From Improbicoccus pseudotrichonymphae (GTDB lineage Bacteria > Bacillota > Clostridia > Oscillospirales > Acutalibacteraceae): a stretch of 64,000 nt of DNA. The translations under genes and the position numbers were made by a program. Numbering within the stretch: position 1 is the stretch's first letter; each line of letters begins with the position of its first letter. Positions 45,448-54,721 of this stretch are shown here, piece after piece. The notes under the pieces are model-generated. The model was not told the origin of the DNA and did no database searches. It was given only the letters and a program-made list of their open reading frames with translations. Location: assembly GCA_036322855.1 (NCBI GenBank), contig AP027924.1, positions 682,001 through 746,000 of the forward strand, written 5' to 3'.

Positions 45448-46857
45448 GTGATAAAATATTCAAAAGAAGATCTGTCAAAATTGAAAAATAACATTTTAAA
45501 TAAAAGGGAAAATATTTTATTCAAAAAAGATGCTTCATATAAAAAAAAGGCTTTCGATTTTTCGGAAGGTTACAAGGGTTTTCTAAACAAGGTTAAAACA
45601 GAAAGGGAAATAGTAAATGAGGTTAGGTTTTTGGCCTTAAATAATGGTTTTAAAGATTTTAATTCTGAAAAGATTTACAGTTCCGGCGATAGGTTTTTTG
45701 TAACAAACAAAGAGAGAAACATTTTTCTTGTGATAGTTGGGGAAAATGGAATAAAACAAGGCGCGAGAATTATTGTTTCTCACATAGATGCTCCGAGAAT
45801 AGATTTAAAACCGGTCCCTATTTATGAATCGGGCGGTTTAGTGTATTTTAAAACCCAATATTATGGCGGAATAAAAAAATATCAATGGACTTCCCTGCCA
45901 TTGGCTTTGCACGGAAAAATAATCAAGGAAAATAATGAAATAGTTGACATAAAAGAGGGCGAATTTGATGATGACCACTGTTTTTGCATAACCGATTTAT
46001 TGCCGCACCTTGCTCAAGAACAAATGACAAAACCTATGAACAAAGCCATAGAAGGAGAAAGTTTAAAATTATTAATAGGAAGCGAATCATTGGCTCCCGA
46101 TATCGAAGATGCTGCAAAACTTTGCATTATTAATTTGTTAAATAAAAAATACGGTCTGCATGAATCCGATTTTGTTTTTTCTGAACTTCAGATAGTACCG
46201 GCCTTACAGGCAAAAGATGTTGGGTTTGATAGAAGTATGATTGGTTCGTATGCCCACGACGACAGATGTTGTTCTTTTGCCGGAATTCAAGCTTTTTTGG
46301 ATACTAAAGCAGTAAATAAAACGTCCATTTTAGCTTTGGTTGACAAAGAAGAAGTTGGAAGCGAGGGAGATACTAGCTCTCAATCTATTTTTTTGTTGGA
46401 TTTTTTGAATATTTTATGTGAAAACGAAGGTTTAAAATTTAGAGATATTTCGCGCAAAACTAAATGCATTTCGGGAGATGTAGAAGCCGCATATGATCCC
46501 ATTTATCCTGACAAATTCGATCCAGACAACAGCGCATATATGAATAATGGAGTTGCGATTGTAAAATATACTGGTCACAGAGGTAAGTTGGAAGCTTCCG
46601 ATGCGTCTGTTGAATTTTTGAGTTTTATCAGAAAAATTTTCAAAGAAAATGACGTTTATTGGCAGACAGGCAGTTTGGGTAAAGTAGATACAGGCGGTGG
46701 AGGTACGGTTGCAAAATATTTTTCAAGGCTTAATATGGATGTAGTTGATATAGGGATTCCTGTTTTGTCAATGCACTCTCCGTTTGAAGTTATTTCTAAA
46801 TTGGATTTATACGAGTTATACAGGGGTTTCAAGGCATTTATAAGAAGTTGTGATTAG
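45448..46857 (+). CDS. M18-family aminopeptidase
   Basis: 469 aa from GTG 45448. Zinc aminopeptidase 1 type. Motifs: IIVSHIDAPRIDLKP (first His/Asp), YGGIKKYQW, SYAHDDRCCSFAG (bridging Asp), DKEEVGSEGDTSS (catalytic Glu pair), ISGDVEAAYDP and a late MHSPFEVISK (His). Cytoplasmic peptide degradation. The next gene starts within or just after its stop, so it may lead the V-ATPase block. Confidence 0.93.
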   Translation: MIKYSKEDLSKLKNNILNKRENILFKKDASYKKKAFDFSEGYKGFLNKVKTEREIVNEVRFLALNNGFKDFNSEKIYSSGDRFFVTNKERNIFLVIVGENGIKQGARIIVSHIDAPRIDLKPVPIYESGGLVYFKTQYYGGIKKYQWTSLPLALHGKIIKENNEIVDIKEGEFDDDHCFCITDLLPHLAQEQMTKPMNKAIEGESLKLLIGSESLAPDIEDAAKLCIINLLNKKYGLHESDFVFSELQIVPALQAKDVGFDRSMIGSYAHDDRCCSFAGIQAFLDTKAVNKTSILALVDKEEVGSEGDTSSQSIFLLDFLNILCENEGLKFRDISRKTKCISGDVEAAYDPIYPDKFDPDNSAYMNNGVAIVKYTGHRGKLEASDASVEFLSFIRKIFKENDVYWQTGSLGKVDTGGGGTVAKYFSRLNMDVVDIGIPVLSMHSPFEVISKLDLYELYRGFKAFIRSCD

Positions 46858-46891
46858 TGAGATTTATAATATTTATTGGGTTTTTGAAATT

Positions 46892-47212
46892 ATGAGCGAT
46901 TTGTCTGAAATGTTAGATAAAATTTTAGAAAACGTCGAGAAATTAGAAAAAGATTACGAAGAGGGCAAGTTTTTGTCTATTGAGTCTAAGTTGAGAATAA
47001 AAAAAATGTATGAGAAGAGAAAGAAATTATATTTGGAAAAAGTTAAATTAAATAAAGAAATATTTGAAAAAATTGAAAGAATGAAGGCAAAAAAGAAAAT
47101 AGATTTGTTGAATAAAAATTTTAAAAAAGAGTTTGTGTTTTTAGATGAAGAATATCGGAAAAATAAAAACAGTTTAGTCAATAACATTTTTTCAAAAGTT
47201 GTAGAAAATTAG
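46892..47212 (+). CDS. Coiled-coil protein, possible V-ATPase stalk subunit
   Basis: 106 aa from ATG 46892 (a GTG at 46850 is in frame and overlaps the previous gene). Almost wholly Lys/Glu-rich helix, suggestive of a coiled coil. Position directly before subunits C and I (8-bp gap) fits a peripheral-stalk subunit (G/H or E-like), but sequence similarity alone does not show it. Confidence 0.6.
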   Translation: MSDLSEMLDKILENVEKLEKDYEEGKFLSIESKLRIKKMYEKRKKLYLEKVKLNKEIFEKIERMKAKKKIDLLNKNFKKEFVFLDEEYRKNKNSLVNNIFSKVVEN

Positions 47213-47220
47213 GTGATCTC

Positions 47221-48219
47221 TTGCTTTTAGGATTTTCCAGTGCCGTTTTAACTAAGATTCGTATCTTGTTTCTTGGCAGACTTAAAGATAAAGATTTTAA
47301 AAAAATGCTTAATTGTAATAGTTTCGGTGAGGTTGTTATATATTTAAAGACAAGTACGGTTTATTCGTCAGTTCTGAGTTCTTTGGATGAAACAAAATTT
47401 CATTGTGAATATTTAGAGTCCATTTTTAAAAAAAATCTTTTTGATGAGTTGGCTGCCTTGGGTAAGTATGATGCGAAGGTTAGTCATCATGTTTTTAGTT
47501 ATATTTTTTTAAAAATGGAGGTATTGGGTATTTTAAAATTTTTGTCTTTTTTAAAAGCGAATCAGATGGAAAATTTTGAATTTTATTTTCCCGAATTTGC
47601 TTCCGGATATATTAAAATTAATTTTAAAAAAATGAGTGAGATTAAAACTTATTCTGATTTTTTGTCTGTACTTAAAGGTTCTGTATACTATAAAATTATG
47701 AAGAAATTTGATTTTAAAAAAACAGAAGATATAGATCTCAACAAAATCGAAACTTCGATTTATTCTTTTTTTTTCGAAAACTACATAAGAGACCTTTCGA
47801 TTAATTTGAACAAAGAAATATGTAATTATAATTTGTCATACTTGGAAATTTTAAATTTAAAGAGAGTTTTCAGACTCAAAAAAAATTACGATGCCGATAA
47901 TAATTACATTTTGTCCTTAATTTACAATATTAAAGGTTATAATAGTAAGAAAATCAGAAATTTGATTTTGTCAGAAGATTTTGACAATGAGCTAAAAAAA
48001 TTTAAATTTTACTCAGAAAATTTGGATATTGATCGGTTATCAATATGGTTTAAATTTAATTGGGCTAAAAAAAATATATTTGGTTCTGATTCGCTTCCGG
48101 TTGTATTTCTATCATATATATTTTTAAAAGAAATAGAAATTGATAATATTGTAAATGTGATCGAGGGAAAAAGGTATGGATTGAAAACCGAAGAAATAGA
48201 AAAAATAATTACCAGGTAA
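47221..48219 (+). CDS. ntpC: V-type ATP synthase subunit C
   Basis: 332 aa from TTG 47221 after AGGTGAT. The AC39/C subunit is the collar joining rotor ring to central shaft. Starts with the typical AVLTKIRILFLGRL, and shows the repeated helical C-subunit pattern with LKMEVLGILKFLSFLKAN and a C-terminal FLKEIEIDNIVNVIEGKRYG, the usual ending. Between the coiled-coil gene and subunit I in one transcript. Confidence 0.87.
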   Translation: MLLGFSSAVLTKIRILFLGRLKDKDFKKMLNCNSFGEVVIYLKTSTVYSSVLSSLDETKFHCEYLESIFKKNLFDELAALGKYDAKVSHHVFSYIFLKMEVLGILKFLSFLKANQMENFEFYFPEFASGYIKINFKKMSEIKTYSDFLSVLKGSVYYKIMKKFDFKKTEDIDLNKIETSIYSFFFENYIRDLSINLNKEICNYNLSYLEILNLKRVFRLKKNYDADNNYILSLIYNIKGYNSKKIRNLILSEDFDNELKKFKFYSENLDIDRLSIWFKFNWAKKNIFGSDSLPVVFLSYIFLKEIEIDNIVNVIEGKRYGLKTEEIEKIITR

Positions 48220-48227
48220 AAAATATT

Positions 48228-50171
48228 ATGTCAATTTTAAGAATGAAATTTGTAAGTATAATAGGCGCTTTTATTAATGTAGAAAGATTAATAGATTTTT
48301 GCGGCTCTTCTGGGGTTTTTCATCCAGATAATGTGTTTTCTGTTTATAAAAATTATGAAAAAATCAATGAATTTAATTCGGAAAATAACAACGAAAAGAT
48401 AAAAATCATGTTTGCGAGAATGCAATCCATATCAAAAATGTTAAACAAAGATTTTGATACGCAACAAAAAAAAATGTCAATATTCGACGTTAACAGAATA
48501 GAAGTGTATTTAAATCATTTTTTTAAAAAAATAGAAAACGTTCTTTTGTTTGTAAAAGAATATGAATCAAAAATAGAAAATCTAAAAAAGCAAATCGAAA
48601 TATTAGAATCATATAAAGTTTTGAATTTTTCTTTCAAAAAAATAAAAAATTTAAGATGTGTGGACATAATGTTTGGTAAAATTTCAGAAAAAGATTACAA
48701 AGAATACAAAACCTCAGACAATGAATCTTTTTTTGTTTTGAAAGTCTTGGAAAAATTTTCAGGCATTGATGTTTTGATTTTTTTTAAAAAAGGCAATTTG
48801 TTCAATGCGTTCAAAAGTTTAAAAGTGTATAATTTCCCCGAACATTTTGCAGGTACGCCTGCTGAAGAAATAGAAAAAATAAAACTGGAAATAGGTGAAA
48901 TTGATCAGAAAATTGAGAAATACAAGGAAGAAATTAGTGCTTTTTGGTCTAAAGAATTTAATTATTCTTCCATGGTTTTCAATAGTCTATATATGATGAA
49001 AAAATTCAGCAAAATAAGAGGCAATGTGGCAAAATATAAAGATAGATTTGTTCTGGTGGGTTGGATACCCGAGCAAAAGTCTGAGCATTTTGAAAGAAAA
49101 GTTAATTGTATAGAAAGTATTGAATGTAAAACTGAATTTGGAAACAAGCTTGTTAAATTTAATCCACCTGTTGAATTATCAAACAGTAAAATATTTAGTC
49201 CGTTTGAATTTTTTGTGGAAATGTATGAATTACCTTTTTACAATGACTTGGATCCGACTGCTTTTGTGGCAATAACTTATTTGATGCTATTCGGTATTAT
49301 GTTTGCTGATGTGGGTCAGGGTTTTGTTTTGTTTATCATAGGAAAGCTAATTTCTTACAAAACCTGCGAAAAAAATAGATTAGCGAATGTAATTTCTTCA
49401 TGTGGAATCGCTTCATCTATAGGCGGATTTATTTTTGGTTCTGTATTCGGGTTCGAAGATATACTTAACCCTCTTTATATACATATTTTTAAATTTAAAA
49501 ATAAACCCATAGATGTTTTTAAACCCAGTATGATCATGAATTTAATGTATTTTTCAGTAATTTTAGGAATGTTTCTAATTATTTTATCTATGTTAATTAA
49601 TACATTGATACTTTTCGGAAAAAAAAAACGTATAGAAGCCATTTTTTCACGAAACGGAATTAGCGGAATTTTGTTGTATTCCAGTTTAGTTTTGATTCTC
49701 ATAAATTTAATAATTGGATTTAAAAATTTTTTCTTTCTAACGTTTATGGTTATCGTGTCTTGCACATCTTTGATTTCCATATTTTTGAAAGAGTTTTTAG
49801 TAAAAACTATTGCCGAAAAGAACAAAATTAAAAATTGGTCAGAATACTTTATGATGAATTTTTTCGAGTTGTTTGAAATAATACTTGGTTACTTTACAAA
49901 TACTGTTTCGTTCGTGAGAGTAGGTGCGTTTATACTCGTACATGCAAGTTTAATGAAAGTATTCTTCGGATTTGCTCAAATGGTAAATCCTTACATTGGC
50001 GCTTTAATAATATTTGCAGGAAATATCATAGTGATAGGATTTGAAGGAATAATGTCCGGAATTCAAGTCATGCGTTTAGAGTTTTATGAGCTTTTCAGCA
50101 GGTTTTTCCATGGTGGCGGAAGAAAATTCAAACCTGTTTCTTTGATAAAAAAAAGTAAACAGAAAATATAA
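48228..50171 (+). CDS. ntpI: V-type ATP synthase subunit I
   Basis: 647 aa. Membrane stator (a-subunit homologue) with a half-channel for H+ or Na+. A long cytoplasmic coiled-coil N-terminal half is followed by about seven membrane helices starting at FVAITYLMLFGIMFADVGQG. The essential Arg lies in the NTVSFVRVGAFILVHASL segment near residue 560. Subunits K, E, F, A and B, which usually follow, are absent: 9 bp after the stop lies the end of a leader-family gene on the other strand. Confidence 0.92.
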   Translation: MSILRMKFVSIIGAFINVERLIDFCGSSGVFHPDNVFSVYKNYEKINEFNSENNNEKIKIMFARMQSISKMLNKDFDTQQKKMSIFDVNRIEVYLNHFFKKIENVLLFVKEYESKIENLKKQIEILESYKVLNFSFKKIKNLRCVDIMFGKISEKDYKEYKTSDNESFFVLKVLEKFSGIDVLIFFKKGNLFNAFKSLKVYNFPEHFAGTPAEEIEKIKLEIGEIDQKIEKYKEEISAFWSKEFNYSSMVFNSLYMMKKFSKIRGNVAKYKDRFVLVGWIPEQKSEHFERKVNCIESIECKTEFGNKLVKFNPPVELSNSKIFSPFEFFVEMYELPFYNDLDPTAFVAITYLMLFGIMFADVGQGFVLFIIGKLISYKTCEKNRLANVISSCGIASSIGGFIFGSVFGFEDILNPLYIHIFKFKNKPIDVFKPSMIMNLMYFSVILGMFLIILSMLINTLILFGKKKRIEAIFSRNGISGILLYSSLVLILINLIIGFKNFFFLTFMVIVSCTSLISIFLKEFLVKTIAEKNKIKNWSEYFMMNFFELFEIILGYFTNTVSFVRVGAFILVHASLMKVFFGFAQMVNPYIGALIIFAGNIIVIGFEGIMSGIQVMRLEFYELFSRFFHGGGRKFKPVSLIKKSKQKI

Positions 50172-50179
50172 AATTACCT

Positions 50180-51109
50180 TTATGAATATGAAATTTTAGA
50201 ATTGCATGTCAAACTGTATCCGTTTTTTATTAATACTTTTACCAATTCTAAAGGCACTAAAAAATGTTTGGGGGAGAAGGAGTATCCGAAGGGTTCGGGA
50301 CAGCGAACAACGATATAGACACAAAAATTAACTAAACGAAAATCAGATTTTTCATTGTACAATACTTTATACGTCACTTTGCAATTTTCGTAATCACAAT
50401 TTTTATAAATATTTTTATAAATAAACTTAGAATATTCGCTTTTCAATTGTTCTAATATATTTTCCATATGTTTTGTATCATTTATTTTACCATTATCAAC
50501 ATTTACATTATCAGGAGGATTAAAAAATACTTGAACTGGAAATTCCTTAATCAAATGTTCACCTGAGCCATCAACGTAAAATCTGAATTTTCCTGAATCC
50601 GATAAATGTTCAAAACGATTGTCTTCACCTAATTTACCTACATTACAAACCTCGTATATTCTTTCTTCTCCATCTACTTTGACTTTAATAGATCCGACTA
50701 AAGCTTTTCTGTTGTTCTTTTCTTCAAGATTTTCCTCTTCTAGTTCATAATTTTGGTTTTCCATTTGTTTTTTATCCTTTCTGCAAAAGATGCAAATAAT
50801 GCCCACAATACCCAAAGCACCAACAGCAAGTTTAAAACAATTATCTTTGATTTTTTCAAATATACCTTTACTTTTCCTACTATCTTCTTCTTCTTTATCT
50901 TCTTTATCTTTTTCTTCAAACCCATCTGCAGCTGGACTATTATTAATGCCCTTATCCGAAACAAATTCCCTATTATCCGAATTTGGATTGGCCCCGACAA
51001 AAGGCTGACAACACATAACAATAGCCAAAATAAAAGATATTATTTTATTGTTTTTATTAATCTTCTTGCTATTTTTATTTTCACCTATCCCATTGCTTTC
51101 TTTTTTCAT
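50180..51109 (-). CDS. Leader-family membrane protein 7
   Basis: 309 aa from ATG 51109, preceded by AGGGG 7 nt upstream. Export core IISFILAIVMCCQPFVGA, acidic KED/EED linker, membrane segment at about 94-110 (LAVGALGIVGIICIFC) closed by RKDKK. The C-terminal domain contains a YEVCNVGKLG motif shared with protein 2 and ends with SDFRLVNFCVYIVV and HFLVPLELVKVLIKNGY. The upstream ATG (51195) is out of frame through a 21-base GA tract. Convergent with the V-ATPase operon and divergent from the broken GTPase copy at 51549. Confidence 0.8.
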   Translation of the reverse strand: MKKESNGIGENKNSKKINKNNKIISFILAIVMCCQPFVGANPNSDNREFVSDKGINNSPAADGFEEKDKEDKEEEDSRKSKGIFEKIKDNCFKLAVGALGIVGIICIFCRKDKKQMENQNYELEEENLEEKNNRKALVGSIKVKVDGEERIYEVCNVGKLGEDNRFEHLSDSGKFRFYVDGSGEHLIKEFPVQVFFNPPDNVNVDNGKINDTKHMENILEQLKSEYSKFIYKNIYKNCDYENCKVTYKVLYNEKSDFRLVNFCVYIVVRCPEPFGYSFSPKHFLVPLELVKVLIKNGYSLTCNSKISYS

Positions 51110-51224
51110 AAAGAAACCCCTGAGAGACCTCTCTCTCTCTCTCTCTCTCTCGAATTGAGAGAATTCATGAGAGATTTGATAAAGTTATTTTTCATAACCT
51201 TTCCTCTTGATCTCGAAATATGAA

Positions 51225-51276
51225 TCAGCAAAAACACTGATGAAATAATTATAAAATTTTTGAATTTTGCTGTCAA
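51225..51276 (-). promoter_or_regulatory. Leader-family promoter 7
   Basis: Minus-strand TTGACA (51276-51271) and TATAAT (51253-51248), here with a 17-bp spacer, then the ATCAGT/GCTGAT hairpin. Confidence 0.7.
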
Positions 51277-51362
51277 TAAGATAATAAAAATAATTTTAAA
51301 ATAATATTTATAAAATTTTTATCTCTAAGTATTTAAATTAAACATATTAAAATTTATTTCTC

Positions 51363-51480
51363 TTTCACCCGTTTCTTTGGCGCAAAGAAACGGGTGAAAC
51401 CCAAAGAAATCGCGGCTCTAGATTGTCTCCTGCGGAGACAAAGTCACCGCTAAATAGTGTCGCATTAAAATGCTTTGCAT
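51363..51480 (+). repeat. Palindromic repeat element P with perfect outer hairpin
   Basis: 51363-51399 is a perfect 17-bp stem (TTTCACCCGTTTCTTTG, GCG loop, complement). It is followed by GTCTCC-TGC-GGAGAC (51425-51439) and GTGTCGCATTAAAATGC. Only one copy of P separates this divergent gene pair. Confidence 0.8.
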
Positions 51481-51489
51481 AATTTCTGT

Positions 51490-51535
51490 TTGACAGCAAA
51501 ATTCAAAATGCTATAATCTGTTTTATCAGCACTTT
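51490..51535 (+). promoter_or_regulatory. Leader-family promoter 8
   Basis: TTGACA at 51490-51495 and TATAAT at 51512-51517, 16-bp spacer; GGAGG precedes ATG 51549. Confidence 0.7.
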
Positions 51536-51548
51536 TGGAGGTAAAATT

Positions 51549-52646
51549 ATGAAAAATAGCCTCATCAAATCTCTCATGAATTTTCTCAATTCGAGAGAGA
51601 GAGAGAGAGAGGTCTCTCAGGGAGATCTCTCTATGAAAAAAGAAAACAGTATAGATGATAATAAAAATAGCAAGAAGATTAGTAAAAATAATAAGATAAT
51701 TTCTTCTATTCTAGCTGTTATTATGTGTTGTCAGTCTTTTGTTGGGGCTGGACCTCCTTTGAATACAGATGGTAAAGTTAATGTTGCTGGGCCACCGGTA
51801 AGTGATAGTATAGATAGTGAAAATGATTTAAAAGACAGTGAAGGCAAAGATGAGGGCGATAACAAAGATTTTATCAAAAAAAGAAGATAGTAGGAAAAGT
51901 AAAGGTATATTTGAAAAAACAAAGATAATTATGTTGGACTTGCTGTTGGTGGTTTGAGTTTGGTTGTTCTCTGTGCTGCTGATTTTGCTTTATGGCTTCG
52001 TAAGTTGAATGATAAAGAGCCACACAATGTTGAAGAACCAGAGGTTGATCCGAGTAAGATTGTTGTAAAAGACGGTGGTATTATTAAAGTTGTCTTAGTT
52101 GGTGGACAAAAAGTTGGGAAAACTGGTTTTGCCAATGTTTTACACAATAAAATTTTTAATAATGATTACAATCCGACTATTGGTGTGGACATTAAATTAA
52201 AAGTAAATCGTGTCGAAGGAAAAGAAATCAGTTTGAAAATTTATGATACCTCGGGACGAGAAAAATATCGTTCACTTTTACCTATTTTTGTAAGACATAT
52301 GCGAGTTATCTGTGTTTTCTTTGATTTGAACAAAAAAAATGGTGAGCACACTAATGAAAATGAAACCATTGGCGGTTATTTGCGTATTTGGGTAAATAAA
52401 GCGAGAGAATATTGTCCAAAAGATGCAAAGTTCATGTTCATAGGATGTAAAAGTGATTCCTGACAAGAAGCAAATGGTGATGATGAAATAGAAAGTGCAA
52501 TATCAGCTCTAAGATTAGGTAACGATGAAATTATAAAAACTTCTGATAATAAATTATTTTTCAAAACCTCCGCCAAGAGAGGAGATGGTATTCAAGAATT
52601 TTTAGGTGCCATCAACAGGAACGTAGAAGTGGTACAAGAAAATTAA
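51549..52646 (+). pseudogene. Leader-family gene 8, broken Rab-like GTPase
   Basis: Close relative of the gene at 8633-9625. The leader (in frame through its GA tract, second ATG 51633) and linker are open to 51890. Frameshifts in A-runs near 51865 and 51925 then move the frame, and the membrane segment plus GTPase continue from about 51945: GGQKVGKT, PTIGVD, YDTSGREKY (G3 with Gln changed to Arg), GCKSD, then an in-frame TGA at 52461-52463, and beyond it ISALRLGNDEIIKT, KTSAKRGDGIQEF to TAA 52644. TGA is a normal stop elsewhere in the window, so this is decay. Confidence 0.8.
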
Positions 52647-52661
52647 TAAAGAGAGAATGAT

Positions 52662-52865
52662 ATTAAAATTATAAAAGCTCCAGATGGAAATTTATTTTTC
52701 AAAACTTTCGCTACGAAAGGAGATGGTATTAAAACAATTCTAAATGCCATCGATGAACACATAAAAGTGGTACACCAATCGGGAATTTTTGACGTAGTGT
52801 GGAAGTGCAGTAATATGGGAAATTGGCTTTCCGCCCCGCTAGAGCGGGGCATTGTTATTAATTAG
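52662..52865 (+). pseudogene. Tandem duplicate of the GTPase C-terminal end
   Basis: Reads IKAPDGNLFFKTFATKGDGI then KTILNAIDEHIKVVHQ, a second version of the last 40 residues of gene 8 (KTSDNKLFFKTSAKRGDGIQ, EFLGAINRNVEVVQ). A partial tandem duplication of the 3' end that has drifted; the frame runs on into the hairpin. Confidence 0.6.
52833..52850. terminator. Strong GC-rich hairpin between convergent ends
   Basis: GCCCCGCT-AG-AGCGGGGC, by far the most GC-rich hairpin in this AT-rich window, located 12 bp after the stop of the minus-strand gene and at the end of the plus-strand pseudogene. Position fits a bidirectional transcription stop, but there is no clear T-run on either side. Confidence 0.45.
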
Positions 52866-53806
52866 CAACCACATTTAACATATTCTTGTTTATGTTTGCA
52901 GCAACAGTTTGTTTTTTCTTTGCATTTTTCCTTACATTTCTCTTTGCATTTTTCTTCACAACGATTTGAGTTGCTACTACCCATACTGTTGATTAGAGCC
53001 GCTGAATTTGGATCTATGTTATGCGGTGGAAAAAATTCACTTGTTGGGAACTCAATCCTGCTAAATAATTCACATGGATTGTCGCTTGAAGATGGGCATT
53101 CTTTTTCAGGTAGTCCAAAATCGTATGATGGTACAAGCATTTGTACGTTTCTTTCGAGTTGAACAATGGTAAATAATCCAATTGTGACTAGAACACTTTT
53201 GGTCATATTACCACAAACAAAATCCCCACCGAAATGTCTGCATATGCAATCCGGAATTCTATAATTCATGGAATTACAGTCGTGATGTTTCTTTTCGCAT
53301 ATTTTAGCATTTAGGCCAAGCGGATTGGCTACTTGGACTGTCGCCCTCGGCAAATTTTTCACCGGAAGATTTTGTGCATCCGGGCTGTCAATAATATAGT
53401 CAGAACTATATATTTTGACGTTTCCTTCGCTTCCGTAAAGAATAACTTTCTTATTAAAAGAACAAAATCCAGGAATAGTTGTCGGAGAACCACCGAGTGT
53501 AGCATAAACATCAAGTATTACTTCAAAAAAGAATGTTAAATCAATTGAATAATACCCTTTTTGAAATGGTAAATGTTCAATATCAATTGCTGTATTTATT
53601 ATATTTACACATTTTAATTTAACATTTCTGGCTTGTTCGACAATGTTTTGAGCAGTTTCTGTGAAATAACATCTTGCATTTTCTATACAGTCTTTGTCAG
53701 CGCATGAATCATAAACGCGATATGCATCTATGCACACTGTTTCTTTGAAATTATTGTTATTAAAAAACATAGTTTCAGGACGGAATGAATTAAAATTTTC
53801 TGGCAT
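52862..53806 (-). CDS. Cys-rich clostridial-type protein of unknown function
   Basis: 314 aa from ATG 53806, AGGAG upstream. The N-terminal half has VCIDAYRVYDSCADKDCIEN and FQKGYYSIDLTFFFEVILDV, a pattern I associate with conserved uncharacterised proteins of Clostridia. The C-terminus is a low-complexity KCKEKCKEKCKEK run followed by TNCCCKHKQEYVKCGC, suggesting metal binding or disulfide cross-linking as in coat-type proteins. No signal peptide or membrane segment. A surface or spore-coat-like role is only a guess. Convergent to the broken GTPase copy. Confidence 0.75.
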   Translation of the reverse strand: MPENFNSFRPETMFFNNNNFKETVCIDAYRVYDSCADKDCIENARCYFTETAQNIVEQARNVKLKCVNIINTAIDIEHLPFQKGYYSIDLTFFFEVILDVYATLGGSPTTIPGFCSFNKKVILYGSEGNVKIYSSDYIIDSPDAQNLPVKNLPRATVQVANPLGLNAKICEKKHHDCNSMNYRIPDCICRHFGGDFVCGNMTKSVLVTIGLFTIVQLERNVQMLVPSYDFGLPEKECPSSSDNPCELFSRIEFPTSEFFPPHNIDPNSAALINSMGSSNSNRCEEKCKEKCKEKCKEKTNCCCKHKQEYVKCGC

Positions 53807-54018
53807 AAAAATAAACTCCTATTGTTTTGAAAACTCCAGACATAATGTCCTATTAATCGACATTAGGTCTTGTACATACTATGGGCATTTCGGGAAAAAT
53901 GTTCTTTTTAATATAATACCTCATTCACCGATTTGCTAATTTTTTGGCATTGCTAAAAAAATATACATCTATGCATAAAAAGTAAAACTGAATATTCAAT
54001 CATTAAAATTTTCTAATA

Positions 54019-54162
54019 TTAGGCTTGCTCTAAAATTGAATTGTTTTTTGTAAAGAGAGAAACACATAAACACGCAGCATATCGGATGTATGTGAGTAAC
54101 TTCGAGCACCGCATTGACGATGAAATTTACAAAAATAATTAAACTTTAGAACAAATCTGAAA
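54019..54162. repeat. MITE-like element B, full copy
   Basis: Inverted ends TTAGGCTTGCTCTAAAATTG and, on the right, the complement of TTAAACTTTAGAACAAATC; the interior has GTGAGTAACTTCGAGC and CATTGACGATGAAATTT as in other copies. The rest of 53807-54279 holds nothing else I recognise. Confidence 0.7.
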
Positions 54163-54279
54163 TAGTATATTTATAATTTAAAAAAATTTTGTTATTATGC
54201 ACATACTAGATTGTTTTTGGATTTTAGATACACAGCAAAAATAATCTAGTAAAATTTTTTAAAGGAGATTTTCAAAAAC

Positions 54280-54687
54280 ATGGTTTCTAAAAAATGTTTT
54301 TTCTTAGTCAACATTTTTCTTTTTTTGTCAAGTGTTTGCATAATTTATTTTAGCGCAAGCATTTCTGGAGTAGTAATTTTAAATGACAAAACGGCATTAA
54401 TCTCATACGGAAAAAAAGAATCAGAATTTCGCATACCCAAAAATACAAATTTCAAATTTACAGAAGAATCTAATAAAAAATCAAATTTTTTATTTTTTAA
54501 TTCTTGTGCTGCGGGGGTTGCTGCTTTCGTAACGTCTGGTATGCTAATTCTTGCTAAGGATCCTGATTTCCTAATAAGGTTCGCAGCGAACCCCGGGCTT
54601 TGGAAAATGACTGCAACACAAATGGCTCAAGAATACGATGACCTTTGTAAGTGGATGAGCAGAGGTAAAACTTGGGCTTACCTTTAA
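54280..54687 (+). CDS. Small membrane protein of unknown function
   Basis: 135 aa, ATG with AAGGAGATT upstream. N-terminal helix (CFFLVNIFLFLSSVCIIYF), an 80-residue extracytoplasmic loop, a second hydrophobic segment (CAAGVAAFVTSGMLILA) and a short Trp-containing tail. Not recognised. Resembles the leader family in having two membrane segments but not in sequence. Confidence 0.6.
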   Translation: MVSKKCFFLVNIFLFLSSVCIIYFSASISGVVILNDKTALISYGKKESEFRIPKNTNFKFTEESNKKSNFLFFNSCAAGVAAFVTSGMLILAKDPDFLIRFAANPGLWKMTATQMAQEYDDLCKWMSRGKTWAYL

Positions 54688-54721
54688 GCAGATTTGGTTT
54701 ATTGGTTTTCGGTGACATAAC

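Noticed and set aside
52461..52463. TGA read as Trp (recoded genetic code)
   Set aside because: TGA ends several clearly intact genes here (for example the dipeptidase at 27738 and yraN), Trp is TGG in the synthetases, and this gene also has two frameshifts, so decay is the better explanation.
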